Shown here one piece after another: positions 14,920 through 21,345 of a stretch of 21,504 nt of DNA. The notes beneath the pieces were generated by a model. That model saw only the letters and a program-made list of their open reading frames with translations. It ran no database searches and was not told the DNA's origin. The stretch is from positions 1-21,504 of the forward strand of contig DATKYB010000067.1 of assembly GCA_035528715.1 (NCBI GenBank). The letters run 5' to 3'. Position 1 is the first letter of the stretch. Each line of letters opens with the position of its first letter. The translations under genes and the position numbers were made by a program. The stretch is from Nitrospinota bacterium. Lineage in GTDB: Bacteria; JADFOP01; DATKYB01.

Positions 14920-14937
14920 CTGAAGAATCTAAAAGGG
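14920..14937 (+). repeat. Short dispersed repeat, copy 2 (downstream of VIT gene)
   Basis: CTGAAGAATCTAAAAGGG, same orientation as the copy at 14166 and differing at one of 18 bases. The preceding bases (CTCGCTTACTCGTCAATC) are also similar to those before copy 1 (TTGCTATCTTGTCGAATC). Confidence 0.6.
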
Positions 14938-14968
14938 CAACCCCTGCTTGATTTCCTTTAGGACCAAA

Positions 14969-15110
14969 ATGACTTTTATAGGGCTGTCGCATGCCTCAGA
15001 GGTACTGGAGGAAAGAGTTTATATAGCGGTTGTTGATGGAAAAAATAGATTGGATTTATTCCTTGGGAAACCCTGAAACCGTAGAAGTGGCGAGAGAATC
15101 AGAAACTTAA
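14969..15110 (+). pseudogene. Decayed coding remnant in two frames
   Basis: The ~300-base gap after the VIT gene holds no intact gene, but its right half looks like former coding sequence. From ATG 14969 (AGGA upstream) one frame reads 35 residues, including ASEVLEERVYIAVVDGKNRL, and stops at 15074. In the next frame an ATG at 15036 gives 24 residues, MEKIDWIYSLGN then PETVEVARESET, stopping at 15108. A +1 shift near 15065 would join them. Neither is recognised. This may be the remains of a small gene, or chance. Confidence 0.3.
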
Positions 15111-15640
15111 GATGACTTCCCATGCAAATCGCGATGCACCTTTTCATATTGGAGTTCTTCTTTTTTGTGAGGGGGTTTTTTCTCATCAGGATATCCCACA
15201 CCAATCATCGATAGCACTTTAAAATTTTTTGGTATATTTAAAACTTCTAATATATATTCCTCTGCAGTTTTACTCCCGCTGTGCATTCTCTCTCTAATCT
15301 GAATCCAGCAGCTTCCAAGCCCCAGAGATTCTGCTGCCAGATGGATAAATATCGAAGCAATAGAGCAATCCTCAATCCATACATCGCATTTATCCGGGTC
15401 AGCTAAGATCACAACTCCGAGTGGTGCGTTCTTTAAAAATGACGATCCGTGTTCCTTGGCTCTGGAAAGTTTTTCCAATAAACTTTTATCCGTAACAAAG
15501 ATAAACTCCCACGGGTTAAATCCCCTTGATGAAGGGGGACGAAGTGATGCTTCAATCAGCATATCGATTTTTTCAGCTTCTACCTGTTTATCTAAGAATT
15601 GTCTTATACTTCTTCTTTTTTGAATAAGAGAAAGAAACAT
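15107..15640 (-). CDS. Nitroreductase-family FMN protein
   Basis: The 177-residue cytoplasmic flavoprotein has the nitroreductase signatures: KRRSIRQF (8-15), RPPSSRGFNPWEFIFV (34-49, FMN-contact loop), AAESLGLGSCWIQI (about 102-115) and SMIGVGYPDEKKP near the end. These enzymes reduce nitro groups, quinones or flavins using NAD(P)H. The short form without a C-terminal ferredoxin matches the common stand-alone type. GGAGAGATAAA precedes the ATG at 15640. Its neighbour two genes away is the SagB-type enzyme of the same superfamily, but the two are too different to be a recent duplication. Confidence 0.9.
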   Translation of the reverse strand: MFLSLIQKRRSIRQFLDKQVEAEKIDMLIEASLRPPSSRGFNPWEFIFVTDKSLLEKLSRAKEHGSSFLKNAPLGVVILADPDKCDVWIEDCSIASIFIHLAAESLGLGSCWIQIRERMHSGSKTAEEYILEVLNIPKNFKVLSMIGVGYPDEKKPPHKKEELQYEKVHRDLHGKSS

Positions 15641-15814
15641 TTTATCTCTCCTTATTAAAAGACTGAATATTTTGAACTGCTCTTCTCAAAAATATAAAGA
15701 TTTAGCCTTGAATACAATTTTTTATACGGCTTAATCTCCCTCTTTTTTCCCCGCTCACTCTTCAAATACCTGAAAAAGTGATGCAATAATTAGTATTAGT
15801 ATCCGACAAATGAT

Positions 15815-16537
15815 TTACTGAAGTTCCCATCTTATAGACTTTAAGGGAATTTTAGTATTCTCAAAAGATCTGATGACAACGTCAGCCAGATCTTCGGAAT
15901 AATCTTTCCTAGAAAATCTGATTGATGCTGTTGCTGTAGTAATTCCCGTATCATATTCTCGTTTAAGGTTAAAAGATATCATTTTCATGCTCACATCTTT
16001 CATACTTTTAATCGTGCTACGAATAAATGATGGATCGGCTTCGTTTGTCGTGGTTATCATAAGAGTTCCAAAGGTGTCTTTTGGATAGAGCTTTTCGAGA
16101 TAAAGAAGGCCTTGCAGAGAACAGATGGACATAAAGGTCGTTACAATAGCTATAGAGTAATATCCAGCACCAGATGCCATTCCTATGCCAGCAACAACCC
16201 AGAGGCAAGCTGCTGTTGTGAGTCCTCGAATTGTAATCCCTGCTTTTATTATTGTTCCAGCGCCTAAAAACCCTATACCCGTAACAATTTGAGCTGCGAT
16301 ACGGCCGGGATCACCACTCATCATTTCGCTTCCCTTGAGGTTCGGGCCTGGGCTAGCGACCATTTCTGACATTATCATGAAGACTGCGGCACCCATACTA
16401 ACAAGCAGATTGGTACGAAGACCTGCTGCTCTTCCGTGAATGTCACGTTCCAGACCTATAAGACCTCCGAGGAAGCCGGCTAAAATAATCCTGCCTAAAA
16501 GGAAAACTGGCTCTTCAAAGAAATCATTAAACATCAT
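15815..16537 (-). CDS. MgtC/SapB-family membrane protein with C-terminal ACT-like domain
   Basis: The protein has 240 residues. The N-terminal half has four to five membrane helices with the MgtC signature GGLIGLERDIHGRAAGLRTN (24-43), then AAQIVTGIGFLGAGTIIK (81-98) and GLTTAACLWVVAGIGMA. The C-terminal ~85 residues are soluble and likely form the ACT-like domain of longer MgtC proteins. MgtC in pathogens inhibits the F-type ATP synthase and aids survival at low Mg2+; environmental members are poorly understood. A G-rich ribosome site (GGGGGG) precedes two adjacent ATGs at 16537 and 16534. Confidence 0.9.
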   Translation of the reverse strand: MMFNDFFEEPVFLLGRIILAGFLGGLIGLERDIHGRAAGLRTNLLVSMGAAVFMIMSEMVASPGPNLKGSEMMSGDPGRIAAQIVTGIGFLGAGTIIKAGITIRGLTTAACLWVVAGIGMASGAGYYSIAIVTTFMSICSLQGLLYLEKLYPKDTFGTLMITTTNEADPSFIRSTIKSMKDVSMKMISFNLKREYDTGITTATASIRFSRKDYSEDLADVVIRSFENTKIPLKSIRWELQ

Positions 16538-16701
16538 TTGACCCCCCTAATTTATTTAAAAGTAATAATTAGTAGTTATGGTGCAAATGTAAATTAAGAA
16601 TTTTATTATTGCAACTCTTAATCGCACCCTATAGAACAACCAAGAACCTTTCAAGGATTTATAATTTTAAAATTATTGATTAGATTAAATAGATAATTAT
16701 T

Positions 16702-16709
16702 GGTATGAT
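16702..16709 (+). promoter_or_regulatory. Extended -10 promoter element for the tautomerase gene
   Basis: TGGTATGAT holds an extended -10 (TGn upstream of TATGAT, 16704-16709), about 42 bases before the tautomerase ATG. There is no good -35, which extended -10 promoters do not require. Confidence 0.35.
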
Positions 16710-16750
16710 TTAAAAAAATATTATTTTTATATTTGTACAGGGAGGACAAA

Positions 16751-16942
16751 ATGCCCATAGTAACTTTAGATGGTCCTGTAATAAAAGATCTGGATAAAAA
16801 AAGAAGACTGGTAGAATCTGTGACAGAAGCTGCTTATCAGGCTTATGACCTGCCAAAATCAACAATCGTTGTGCTTATAAAAGAAAACATTCCTGAGAAT
16901 GTTGGTGTTGGTGGTGAGCTCATCTCAGATAGAGCTAAGTAG
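16751..16942 (+). CDS. 4-oxalocrotonate tautomerase-family enzyme
   Basis: The 63-residue protein starts MPIVTLDGP; removal of Met leaves the catalytic N-terminal proline that defines the family. GGAGG with a short spacer precedes this ATG. A frame extending seven codons upstream to 16733 should be ignored because it would bury Pro1. The rest fits the 4-OT pattern: KRRLVESVTEAAYQAYDLP, the strand TIVVLIKEN, and VGVGGEL near the end. 4-OT proteins are tiny hexameric keto-enol tautomerases; some act in aromatic ring-fission pathways, none of which is visible here, so the physiological substrate is unknown. Confidence 0.9.
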   Translation: MPIVTLDGPVIKDLDKKRRLVESVTEAAYQAYDLPKSTIVVLIKENIPENVGVGGELISDRAK

Positions 16943-17100
16943 CATTTCAAAAGATGCCAAACCTTTAAAGAAATAGTCTCGGGGTTCAAGAAAGGGAACA
17001 AAGAAGATATCCCATGATTTTTCTTTATGATATTTGACTTCGCTTCTCGGAGAATAAACAAAATTGAGCTTAGCCAAATAGTTTCTTCTTAAATCTTTTT

Positions 17101-17493
17101 TTATAAACCAAAATCCTTTTTTAGATCATCCAGCAATTGATAAATAGATTTAAAACCCTGGTCTTCATCTGCCATTAATTTTGAATAGAGTTCCTTAATC
17201 CCTATTTTTTTTGCTTCTGCCAATACATCATAATCTTCACTGACCATCCTGAATTTTTCGTAATCAAGTCCAAGTTTTTTAGAGATTTCTTTAGCTAATT
17301 GTACGCCTAATGGCTGTGGACTTTGATTTTCAAACTTAGGGAGCCATCCTGCAATGATAAAATTATCATAAGACCTAGTTGAAATTTTTAGAGCCCAAAT
17401 ATAAGTATCTGCAAATTCAACGTCTCTTTCTCCTAAAATTCTTTCCAAGTCTCTATAGACACCAGCATCTCCAACAACGAGGATTTTTGGCAT
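17101..17493 (-). CDS. Receiver-like protein lacking the phosphoacceptor Asp
   Basis: The start is taken at the ATG at 17493 (GGAGG upstream; product MPKILVVGDAGVY...), not at a more upstream ATG at 17562. The 130-residue protein follows the CheY/receiver plan. ILVVGD is strand 1, where receivers have the acidic pair. FIIAGWLP (45-52) stands where receivers have the phospho-Asp and its following Pro. FRMVSED is the Ser/Thr strand (Ser85) and ELYSKL the conserved Lys strand (Lys105). Ala48 replaces the phosphorylated Asp, and the acidic pair is reduced to Asp9. If homologous, it would be a phosphorylation-independent pseudo-receiver. No output domain or kinase is nearby. An unrelated Rossmann-like fold is the main alternative. 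Confidence 0.65.
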   Translation of the reverse strand: MPKILVVGDAGVYRDLERILGERDVEFADTYIWALKISTRSYDNFIIAGWLPKFENQSPQPLGVQLAKEISKKLGLDYEKFRMVSEDYDVLAEAKKIGIKELYSKLMADEDQGFKSIYQLLDDLKKDFGL

Positions 17494-17533
17494 AATGACC
17501 ACCTCCAAACATAATTTGAAAATGACTGTTTTT

Positions 17534-17562
17534 AGATTAAATTTGATTTGTTTAATTGTCAA
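17534..17562 (-). promoter_or_regulatory. Candidate promoter for the receiver-like gene
   Basis: A perfect TTGACA on the minus strand (17562-17557) is followed after 17 bases by TAATCT (17539-17534), a poor -10. It lies 41 bases upstream of the chosen start. Confidence 0.4.
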
Positions 17563-17631
17563 GAAGGAATTGAGATAAGAAACAATTAAAAATCACCCTT
17601 CTTCAAATCTAATTGTATTTTGGAAAAAATC

Positions 17632-17659
17632 TTGACAGGTTTAAAAGATGGTGGTTAAT
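17632..17659 (+). promoter_or_regulatory. Candidate promoter for the NapH-like gene
   Basis: A perfect TTGACA (17632-17637) is followed after 16 bases by GTTAAT (17654-17659, 4 of 6). It diverges from the TTGACA on the other strand 70 bases away. The leader to the gene would be about 90 bases and AT-rich. Confidence 0.4.
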
Positions 17660-17757
17660 TATGCCGTTTTTTTAATTTGTTAAAATCAAATTTTGATATT
17701 ATATTTGAAAAATTGAGAAACTTATAAATACTTCAGATGTATAAAGAAGAGATTTAA

Positions 17758-18237
17758 ATGAAAAAAACTCAATTAGTAATGATATGGATTCTTCCTCTTA
17801 TTCTGATAGGTGGGCTATTCAATCCGTTACTTGGATATTTGGTTGTGGTGATGGTGGCTTTCTTTTTAACACTGTCATTTTTTAAAGGACGATACTGGTG
17901 TTGGAATCTCTGCCCAAGAGGTTCTTTTTTGGATATTGTGTTATCAAAATTTAGTCTGCAAAGGACCCTACCAAAATTTTTTACAAAAGAATGGTTTCGT
18001 TGGGCGGTACTTATTTTCTTTGCCATTTTTTTAACATTTCGTATTATTCGAACAGATGGAAATATCATTGCCATAGGCTCTGTCTTTGTTGGTATATGTA
18101 TACTAACGACCATCATAGCAATTATTTTAGGCACGACAACAAAACATAGAGGCTGGTGTATGATATGTCCGATGGGAAATCTTCAAGAAAAGATAGGTAA
18201 GATAGGCCGGAAAAGTGTAAATAAACAGAACAATTAA
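17758..18237 (+). CDS. Short NapH/polyferredoxin-like [4Fe-4S] membrane protein
   Basis: The 159-residue protein has about four membrane helices and two cysteine motifs facing one side of the membrane. One is WCWNLCPRGSFLD with Cys48 and Cys52, the other is WCMICPMGNLQEKIG with Cys134 and Cys137. These are the CxxxCP/CxxCP motifs of the NapH/CcoG/RnfH-like polyferredoxin group, which pass electrons between quinol and redox partners. Usual members carry an additional C-terminal ferredoxin domain with two more clusters; this one ends in a basic tail (KIGRKSVNKQNN) with no ferredoxin. The start has AGAAGAGA upstream. The electron partner is unknown. Confidence 0.85.
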   Translation: MKKTQLVMIWILPLILIGGLFNPLLGYLVVVMVAFFLTLSFFKGRYWCWNLCPRGSFLDIVLSKFSLQRTLPKFFTKEWFRWAVLIFFAIFLTFRIIRTDGNIIAIGSVFVGICILTTIIAIILGTTTKHRGWCMICPMGNLQEKIGKIGRKSVNKQNN

Positions 18238-18277
18238 TTCCGCTCAGTCACCATTCTTCATACATTAAAAGATTAAA

Positions 18278-18787
18278 TTACACATTTATTGGCTTATATA
18301 CTGTGAACGTTTTTTCTATAAGCTTTCTTCCTTCATGCCATAGCCCTATGGTCCATTTTCCTGGTACAATTTCCCAATCGAATTCAAAACGCCAGCCCGT
18401 GTATGTGATATCACCTATATTCGTTGTTGTTCTCCATTGATCGATAGATGTTATCTGTTGAGTTTCAGGATTTTTTGTTTCTGGATGGATAATTTTTACT
18501 GTTAAAATCACTTTTTTGCCGCTTGGCTGTCCTTTTACTTTATAACGAAGGCCAAACAAATTTCCGATTATTCCATTTATGGTGGTAGTTTTTTTAATGA
18601 GCTCAATTTCTTGAAGTATATTTATATAGCCAAGAGAAGTATCTTCGGCTCCCCCTTTTCCCGCCACTATACTTCTATATTCTCCATACTCAACGATATC
18701 TATCCCATAGACCTCAACCTCTTCGGCGCAGGCAGCTATTGGGAAAGACAAGAGACAAACCAATAAAGATATTCCTATTATTCTCAT
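18278..18787 (-). CDS. Exported DUF3859-like protein
   Basis: The 169-residue protein has a Sec signal (about 1-21, ending in ACA before EEVEVYG). The mature ~148 residues are mostly beta strands: VYGIDIVEYGEY at the start, NGIIGNLFGLRYKVKGQPSG in the middle and WRFEFDWEIVPGKWTIGLWHEG near the end. This pattern matches what I recall of the DUF3859 family, whose function is unknown. No convincing ribosome site precedes the ATG, and a tiny membrane-peptide ORF ends 12 bases upstream, so translation may be coupled to it. It was probably transcribed from the amidohydrolase side. Confidence 0.75.
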   Translation of the reverse strand: MRIIGISLLVCLLSFPIAACAEEVEVYGIDIVEYGEYRSIVAGKGGAEDTSLGYINILQEIELIKKTTTINGIIGNLFGLRYKVKGQPSGKKVILTVKIIHPETKNPETQQITSIDQWRTTTNIGDITYTGWRFEFDWEIVPGKWTIGLWHEGRKLIEKTFTVYKPINV

Positions 18788-18799
18788 ATTTTTATCATT

Positions 18800-18901
18800 T
18801 TAAAAATAAAAAACGATGGCTATGATTCCTAATACAATGATAACGATTCCAACAGCTATTTTAGTCGGTCTGTTTAATTTTTTAACATTACAGCATGCCA
18901 A
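18800..18901 (-). CDS. Tiny putative membrane peptide (33 aa)
   Basis: A TTG at 18901 is preceded by AAGGTGGTGA at a workable spacing. It opens a 33-residue frame, LACCNVKKLNRPTKIAVGIV then a run of Ile/Val/Leu ending IVFYF, forming one membrane helix. CNV followed by a polar stretch and a helix recalls the start of DUF2892-type inner-membrane proteins, but it is much shorter. It overlaps the next ORF by 14 bases and ends 12 bases before the DUF3859 start. It may be a real small protein or a truncated one. Confidence 0.35.
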   Translation of the reverse strand: MACCNVKKLNRPTKIAVGIVIIVLGIIAIVFYF

Positions 18902-19007
18902 TAAGAATCACCACCTTTTCCTTTGAGTTACGAATAACTTGCCCAAATTTTTCTTCATCTGCGTCGGATTTAAGGATATATTCGTGGATGCTAATGACTT
19001 TGGACAT
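18888..19007 (-). pseudogene. Possible 5' remnant of a small gene (39 aa)
   Basis: An ATG at 19007 with GGGGG upstream opens 39 codons: MSKVISIHEYILKSDADEEK, then FGQVIRNSKEKVVILIGML and stop. The first ~30 residues look like genuine protein. The opening resembles small ~100-residue proteins with a ferredoxin-like (ABM-type) fold, from memory only. The reading then collapses, suggesting a truncated gene whose 3' end is lost or replaced. It follows the amidohydrolase by 69 bases on the same strand. Confidence 0.35.
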
Positions 19008-19076
19008 CTGATAGCCCCCAATTTTTGGATTTGATTGTATCTTTAAAATCAGGCTTTAGTCAATAAGTATAATGAG

Positions 19077-20021
19077 TTACTTGCTCCCCTTGGCAGGTAT
19101 CTTCCATAGACGCTCGGCATTTCCATGAGCTATAGCATGGGCAACTTTATCTGGCAAATCAGATATAGCTTTGCCCCAGTATTCCATTTTCTCAATATAA
19201 TAGTCATTCCAGTGTTCTGCCCACACATTATCAATTGCGAATATAAACCTGTCAGAATACTGAATCATAAGCTCCTTCCACTCTGGTGTGAAGGCATGAT
19301 CTTCAAACATGTTTACCCATGGTTGGTTGGAGATGTCGACAGTTACAGGATCTGCATGAGAAGTTAAAAAGTATATATTTTTATGTTTTTCTATCAGATT
19401 TCTTGCCTCGTTAGGCTCGAGTTGGCCCATGTGTATCAAAGCAAATGGATGCTCGGGATGTTTATCGAGCATCTCTTCTAGAGCTTTCATGAAGGATTGT
19501 CTTGTTCTAAATTGAATAGCCGCAAACTCAATATGCACAATAAAAGGCCATCCATTTTCGATTGCAACATTTAATGCAGCTTGGACTCGCTCATCATCAG
19601 GATAAACAATAACTTCTCCAGCTATATCTCCTTTTTGCGCATGATACATCAGCACTTCAGCAATTGCGTTATACTTCTTGCTTTCACTGCGCTTTTTAAG
19701 TTTATTGTAATAATTCTGTTCGTTCCTCTTATATGCACCGCCTTTTGTTCGTATTGCAGCTATAATGCGGCCTGGATAAGCTTCAGCTAATTGTGTGATT
19801 TCACGTCCCTTCAGCTTTCCCCTGGCAGCAAGAATTGTTCGATAGACACCTGTCTTGTCCATGCGCTGGATTATGATTTCCAGATTCTCTAATTTATGAT
19901 CAACCTGGCTATGTGCGTCGATGAAGTAGAGTTCGGATGCGGAAAAAGTATTGTTTGCTAGCGTCAAAACAAATATGCCGATAAGAAATAATAAACAGAC
20001 AAGGGATCGTGTAGTCTTCAT
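19077..20021 (-). CDS. Secreted amidohydrolase-family TIM-barrel protein, unusual metal site
   Basis: The 314-residue protein has a Sec signal peptide (about 1-28, cleavage near FSA). The mature part follows the Amidohydro_2 (PF04909) pattern. FIDAHSQVDHK (34-43) stands at strand 1, IVHIEFA with His163, ALIHMGQLEP with His197, FAIDNVW with Asp264, and GNAERLWKI at the C-terminus (family GNxxRL). The usual DxHxH of strand 1 is DAHSQ here, so the second metal His is Gln39. The enzyme may still hold one metal through His37, His163 and Asp264. Periplasmic localisation is less common for this family. The gene starts 13 bases after the holin-like gene, whose stop codon overlaps its AGGAGG ribosome site, so the two form an operon. 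Confidence 0.85.
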   Translation of the reverse strand: MKTTRSLVCLLFLIGIFVLTLANNTFSASELYFIDAHSQVDHKLENLEIIIQRMDKTGVYRTILAARGKLKGREITQLAEAYPGRIIAAIRTKGGAYKRNEQNYYNKLKKRSESKKYNAIAEVLMYHAQKGDIAGEVIVYPDDERVQAALNVAIENGWPFIVHIEFAAIQFRTRQSFMKALEEMLDKHPEHPFALIHMGQLEPNEARNLIEKHKNIYFLTSHADPVTVDISNQPWVNMFEDHAFTPEWKELMIQYSDRFIFAIDNVWAEHWNDYYIEKMEYWGKAISDLPDKVAHAIAHGNAERLWKIPAKGSK

Positions 20022-20034
20022 GAGCCAGATCCTC

Positions 20035-20292
20035 CTATGTTGAAAGGCGCGAGGTAATTAAATTATATAACCAAGCAAAAATCAACCCCCCAATAAGCCC
20101 ATCCAAAGATGCCCAAACAAGCCCTATAATGCTTCCTACTGGGCTAATACGGTAGCCAATATATAAACGACCAATCAGGGTTGTCTCACCTGTCGCACCA
20201 CTAAATGCCATAATCCACCATGTAAGAGAAAAAAGACCAAGTCCCCATATTATTCCGCAGGCAAGACCAAAAGCCTTAATATTTAGCTTCAT
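20035..20292 (-). CDS. Small membrane protein of the 'bacteriophage holin' annotation family
   Basis: I choose the ATG at 20292 (AAGGAGG eight bases upstream) over a GTG three codons earlier. The 85-residue product has two to three membrane segments: IIWGLGLFSLTWWIMAF, then after a polar loop (GATGETTLIGRLYIGYRISP) SIIGLVWASLDGLIGGLIFAWLYN. This matches small bacterial membrane proteins often labelled bacteriophage holin, although nothing phage-like is nearby and a holin role is doubtful. It is co-transcribed with the downstream amidohydrolase gene. Confidence 0.75.
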   Translation of the reverse strand: MKLNIKAFGLACGIIWGLGLFSLTWWIMAFSGATGETTLIGRLYIGYRISPVGSIIGLVWASLDGLIGGLIFAWLYNLITSRLST

Positions 20293-20356
20293 CCCGAACA
20301 CCTCCTTTTCTAAAGGATATAAAGAGACTTAATGATGAGTGCTTTGTTATGCAATA

Positions 20357-20808
20357 CTAAAATTCTGGGATATACAAGACACGTCTGATGGCAATAGGGA
20401 GTTTTTTGGGTTTTTTGCTCCTATCAGACCAGAAAAAAGAAACAGGAGTACGAGTTTCGTCTACCACAAACCTCACAACGCCAGCACCCATACCACTCTC
20501 TCCCTGTTGACGAGTGTCTTGCGCATGGCCCAAATCCACAGGTACCTTGGAAAGCGACTTAGGTACGACACGGCTGAGGATAAGATGAACGAGGCCGGAG
20601 CAATCAAGAGCGTATAAACCTTCTTCTTCATCCATGATGGTTTTATGGCTGTATCGAGTCGATTTAAGAGAATTTGACGTGCTTCTGCTATCACAAGGGA
20701 TGAAGCAGATCGAAACCCCTGCTCCTTAACATTGCCTGCTAAGGAATGTTGGTAAGGGTATAATAGTATCTGCAAAAGAATAGCTAAGAAGACGGTCCTT
20801 CGCTTCAT
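20357..20808 (-). pseudogene. Frameshifted, internally deleted NlpC/P60-like gene
   Basis: One frame, from ATG 20808, supplies a signal peptide (MKRRTVFLAI...HSLAG) and VIAEARQILLNRLDTAIKPS. Its continuation is nonsense. The neighbouring frame takes over near 20635 with MDEEEGLYALDCSGLVHLIL, which has a Cys-Ser-Gly like the catalytic Cys of NlpC/P60-type peptidoglycan hydrolases. It continues to GMGAGVVRFVVDETRTPVSF and PIAIRRVLYIPEF, stopping at 20357. A one-base deletion at the GAAGAAGAAGG run explains the shift. The expected ~80-100 residues between the Cys motif and the C-terminal part, including the catalytic His, appear missing. So I call it broken twice. The intact ancestor was probably an exported cell-wall hydrolase of about 200-250 residues. 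Confidence 0.6.
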
Positions 20809-20844
20809 ATCCTTTCCAACGAGAACAACATAAAGTTAGAGAAT

Positions 20845-21045
20845 TTATTCAGCTTTTGGTTTTAAGAGCTGCAGGAGACCGAGGTTTAGAGCCAAAAGTA
20901 AAAGAGTGTCAGTAAATCTGAGAAGGGCATTTGGTAGCAAGAATCCCAGTATGAGGACACCTGTTAATCTTGACATGACTGCCAGACCAAGACTAATGAC
21001 AGCAATAATGAGAACCACATGCATTATACATTTACTGTCCTTCAT
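20845..21045 (-). CDS. Small two-helix membrane protein
   Basis: The 66-residue protein has two hydrophobic segments (about 7-35 and 44-60), a short charged start (MKDSKCIMH) and a basic end (LKPKAE). The loop PNALLRFTDTLLLLALNLG looks conserved in character. GGAGGGATAAAT before the ATG is a good ribosome site. Family unknown. It is upstream of the NlpC/P60-like pseudogene on the same strand with a 36-base gap. Confidence 0.65.
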   Translation of the reverse strand: MKDSKCIMHVVLIIAVISLGLAVMSRLTGVLILGFLLPNALLRFTDTLLLLALNLGLLQLLKPKAE

Positions 21046-21183
21046 ATTTATCCCTCCTTTCTATTTATGATTTCTTTTACTTAAAATCAAAGACATTAAG
21101 ATATCAAAATAGCAGGAACCCGAACAAAAAACATCTGGATTATCAAGGTGAATAGAATCATCGCTTGAGGCCAAATTAATTAT

Positions 21184-21212
21184 TTTCTATCAAAAAACAG
21201 TGGGTTAGTCAA
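21184..21212 (-). promoter_or_regulatory. Candidate promoter for the small membrane protein cluster
   Basis: Minus-strand TTGACT (21212-21207) and TAGAAA (21189-21184) are 17 bases apart (5 and 4 of 6). The leader to the 66-residue protein would be about 130 bases. Confidence 0.4.
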
Positions 21213-21316
21213 TAAAACTTTACGGTTTTTATTCTTTAGTTTCAAGAGTTCTGTTAAATTTTCCCGAATTTGATCGGAGAGATAATTTGGAAAGAAAGGT
21301 AAAATAAGATATTTTC

Positions 21317-21345
21317 TTGACTTTCTTAAGCATTAAGTTTAAAAT
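21317..21345 (+). promoter_or_regulatory. Strong outward-facing promoter at the right edge
   Basis: TTGACT (21317-21322) and TAAAAT (21340-21345), each 5 of 6 to consensus, have a 17-base spacer. Transcription would leave the window to the right after a leader of at least 150 bases. Confidence 0.5.

Noticed and set aside
13347-15640. SagB-type protein and nearby nitroreductase as a thiazole/oxazole-modified peptide cluster
   Set aside because: There is no cyclodehydratase (SagC/D, YcaO) and no precursor peptide in the region; both look like stand-alone flavoproteins.
16733-16750. Upstream extension of the tautomerase start
   Set aside because: It would place seven residues before the catalytic proline and lacks a ribosome site; GGAGG fits the ATG at 16751.
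20339-20617. Plus-strand ORF of 92 residues
   Set aside because: It is antisense to the NlpC/P60-like pseudogene, whose minus-strand frames carry a signal peptide and a DCSG motif; the plus reading has no recognisable feature.
20035-20808. Holin plus NlpC/P60 as a prophage lysis cassette
   Set aside because: No phage structural, integrase or replication genes are seen; the holin label is a naming habit for this small membrane family, and the hydrolase gene is broken.
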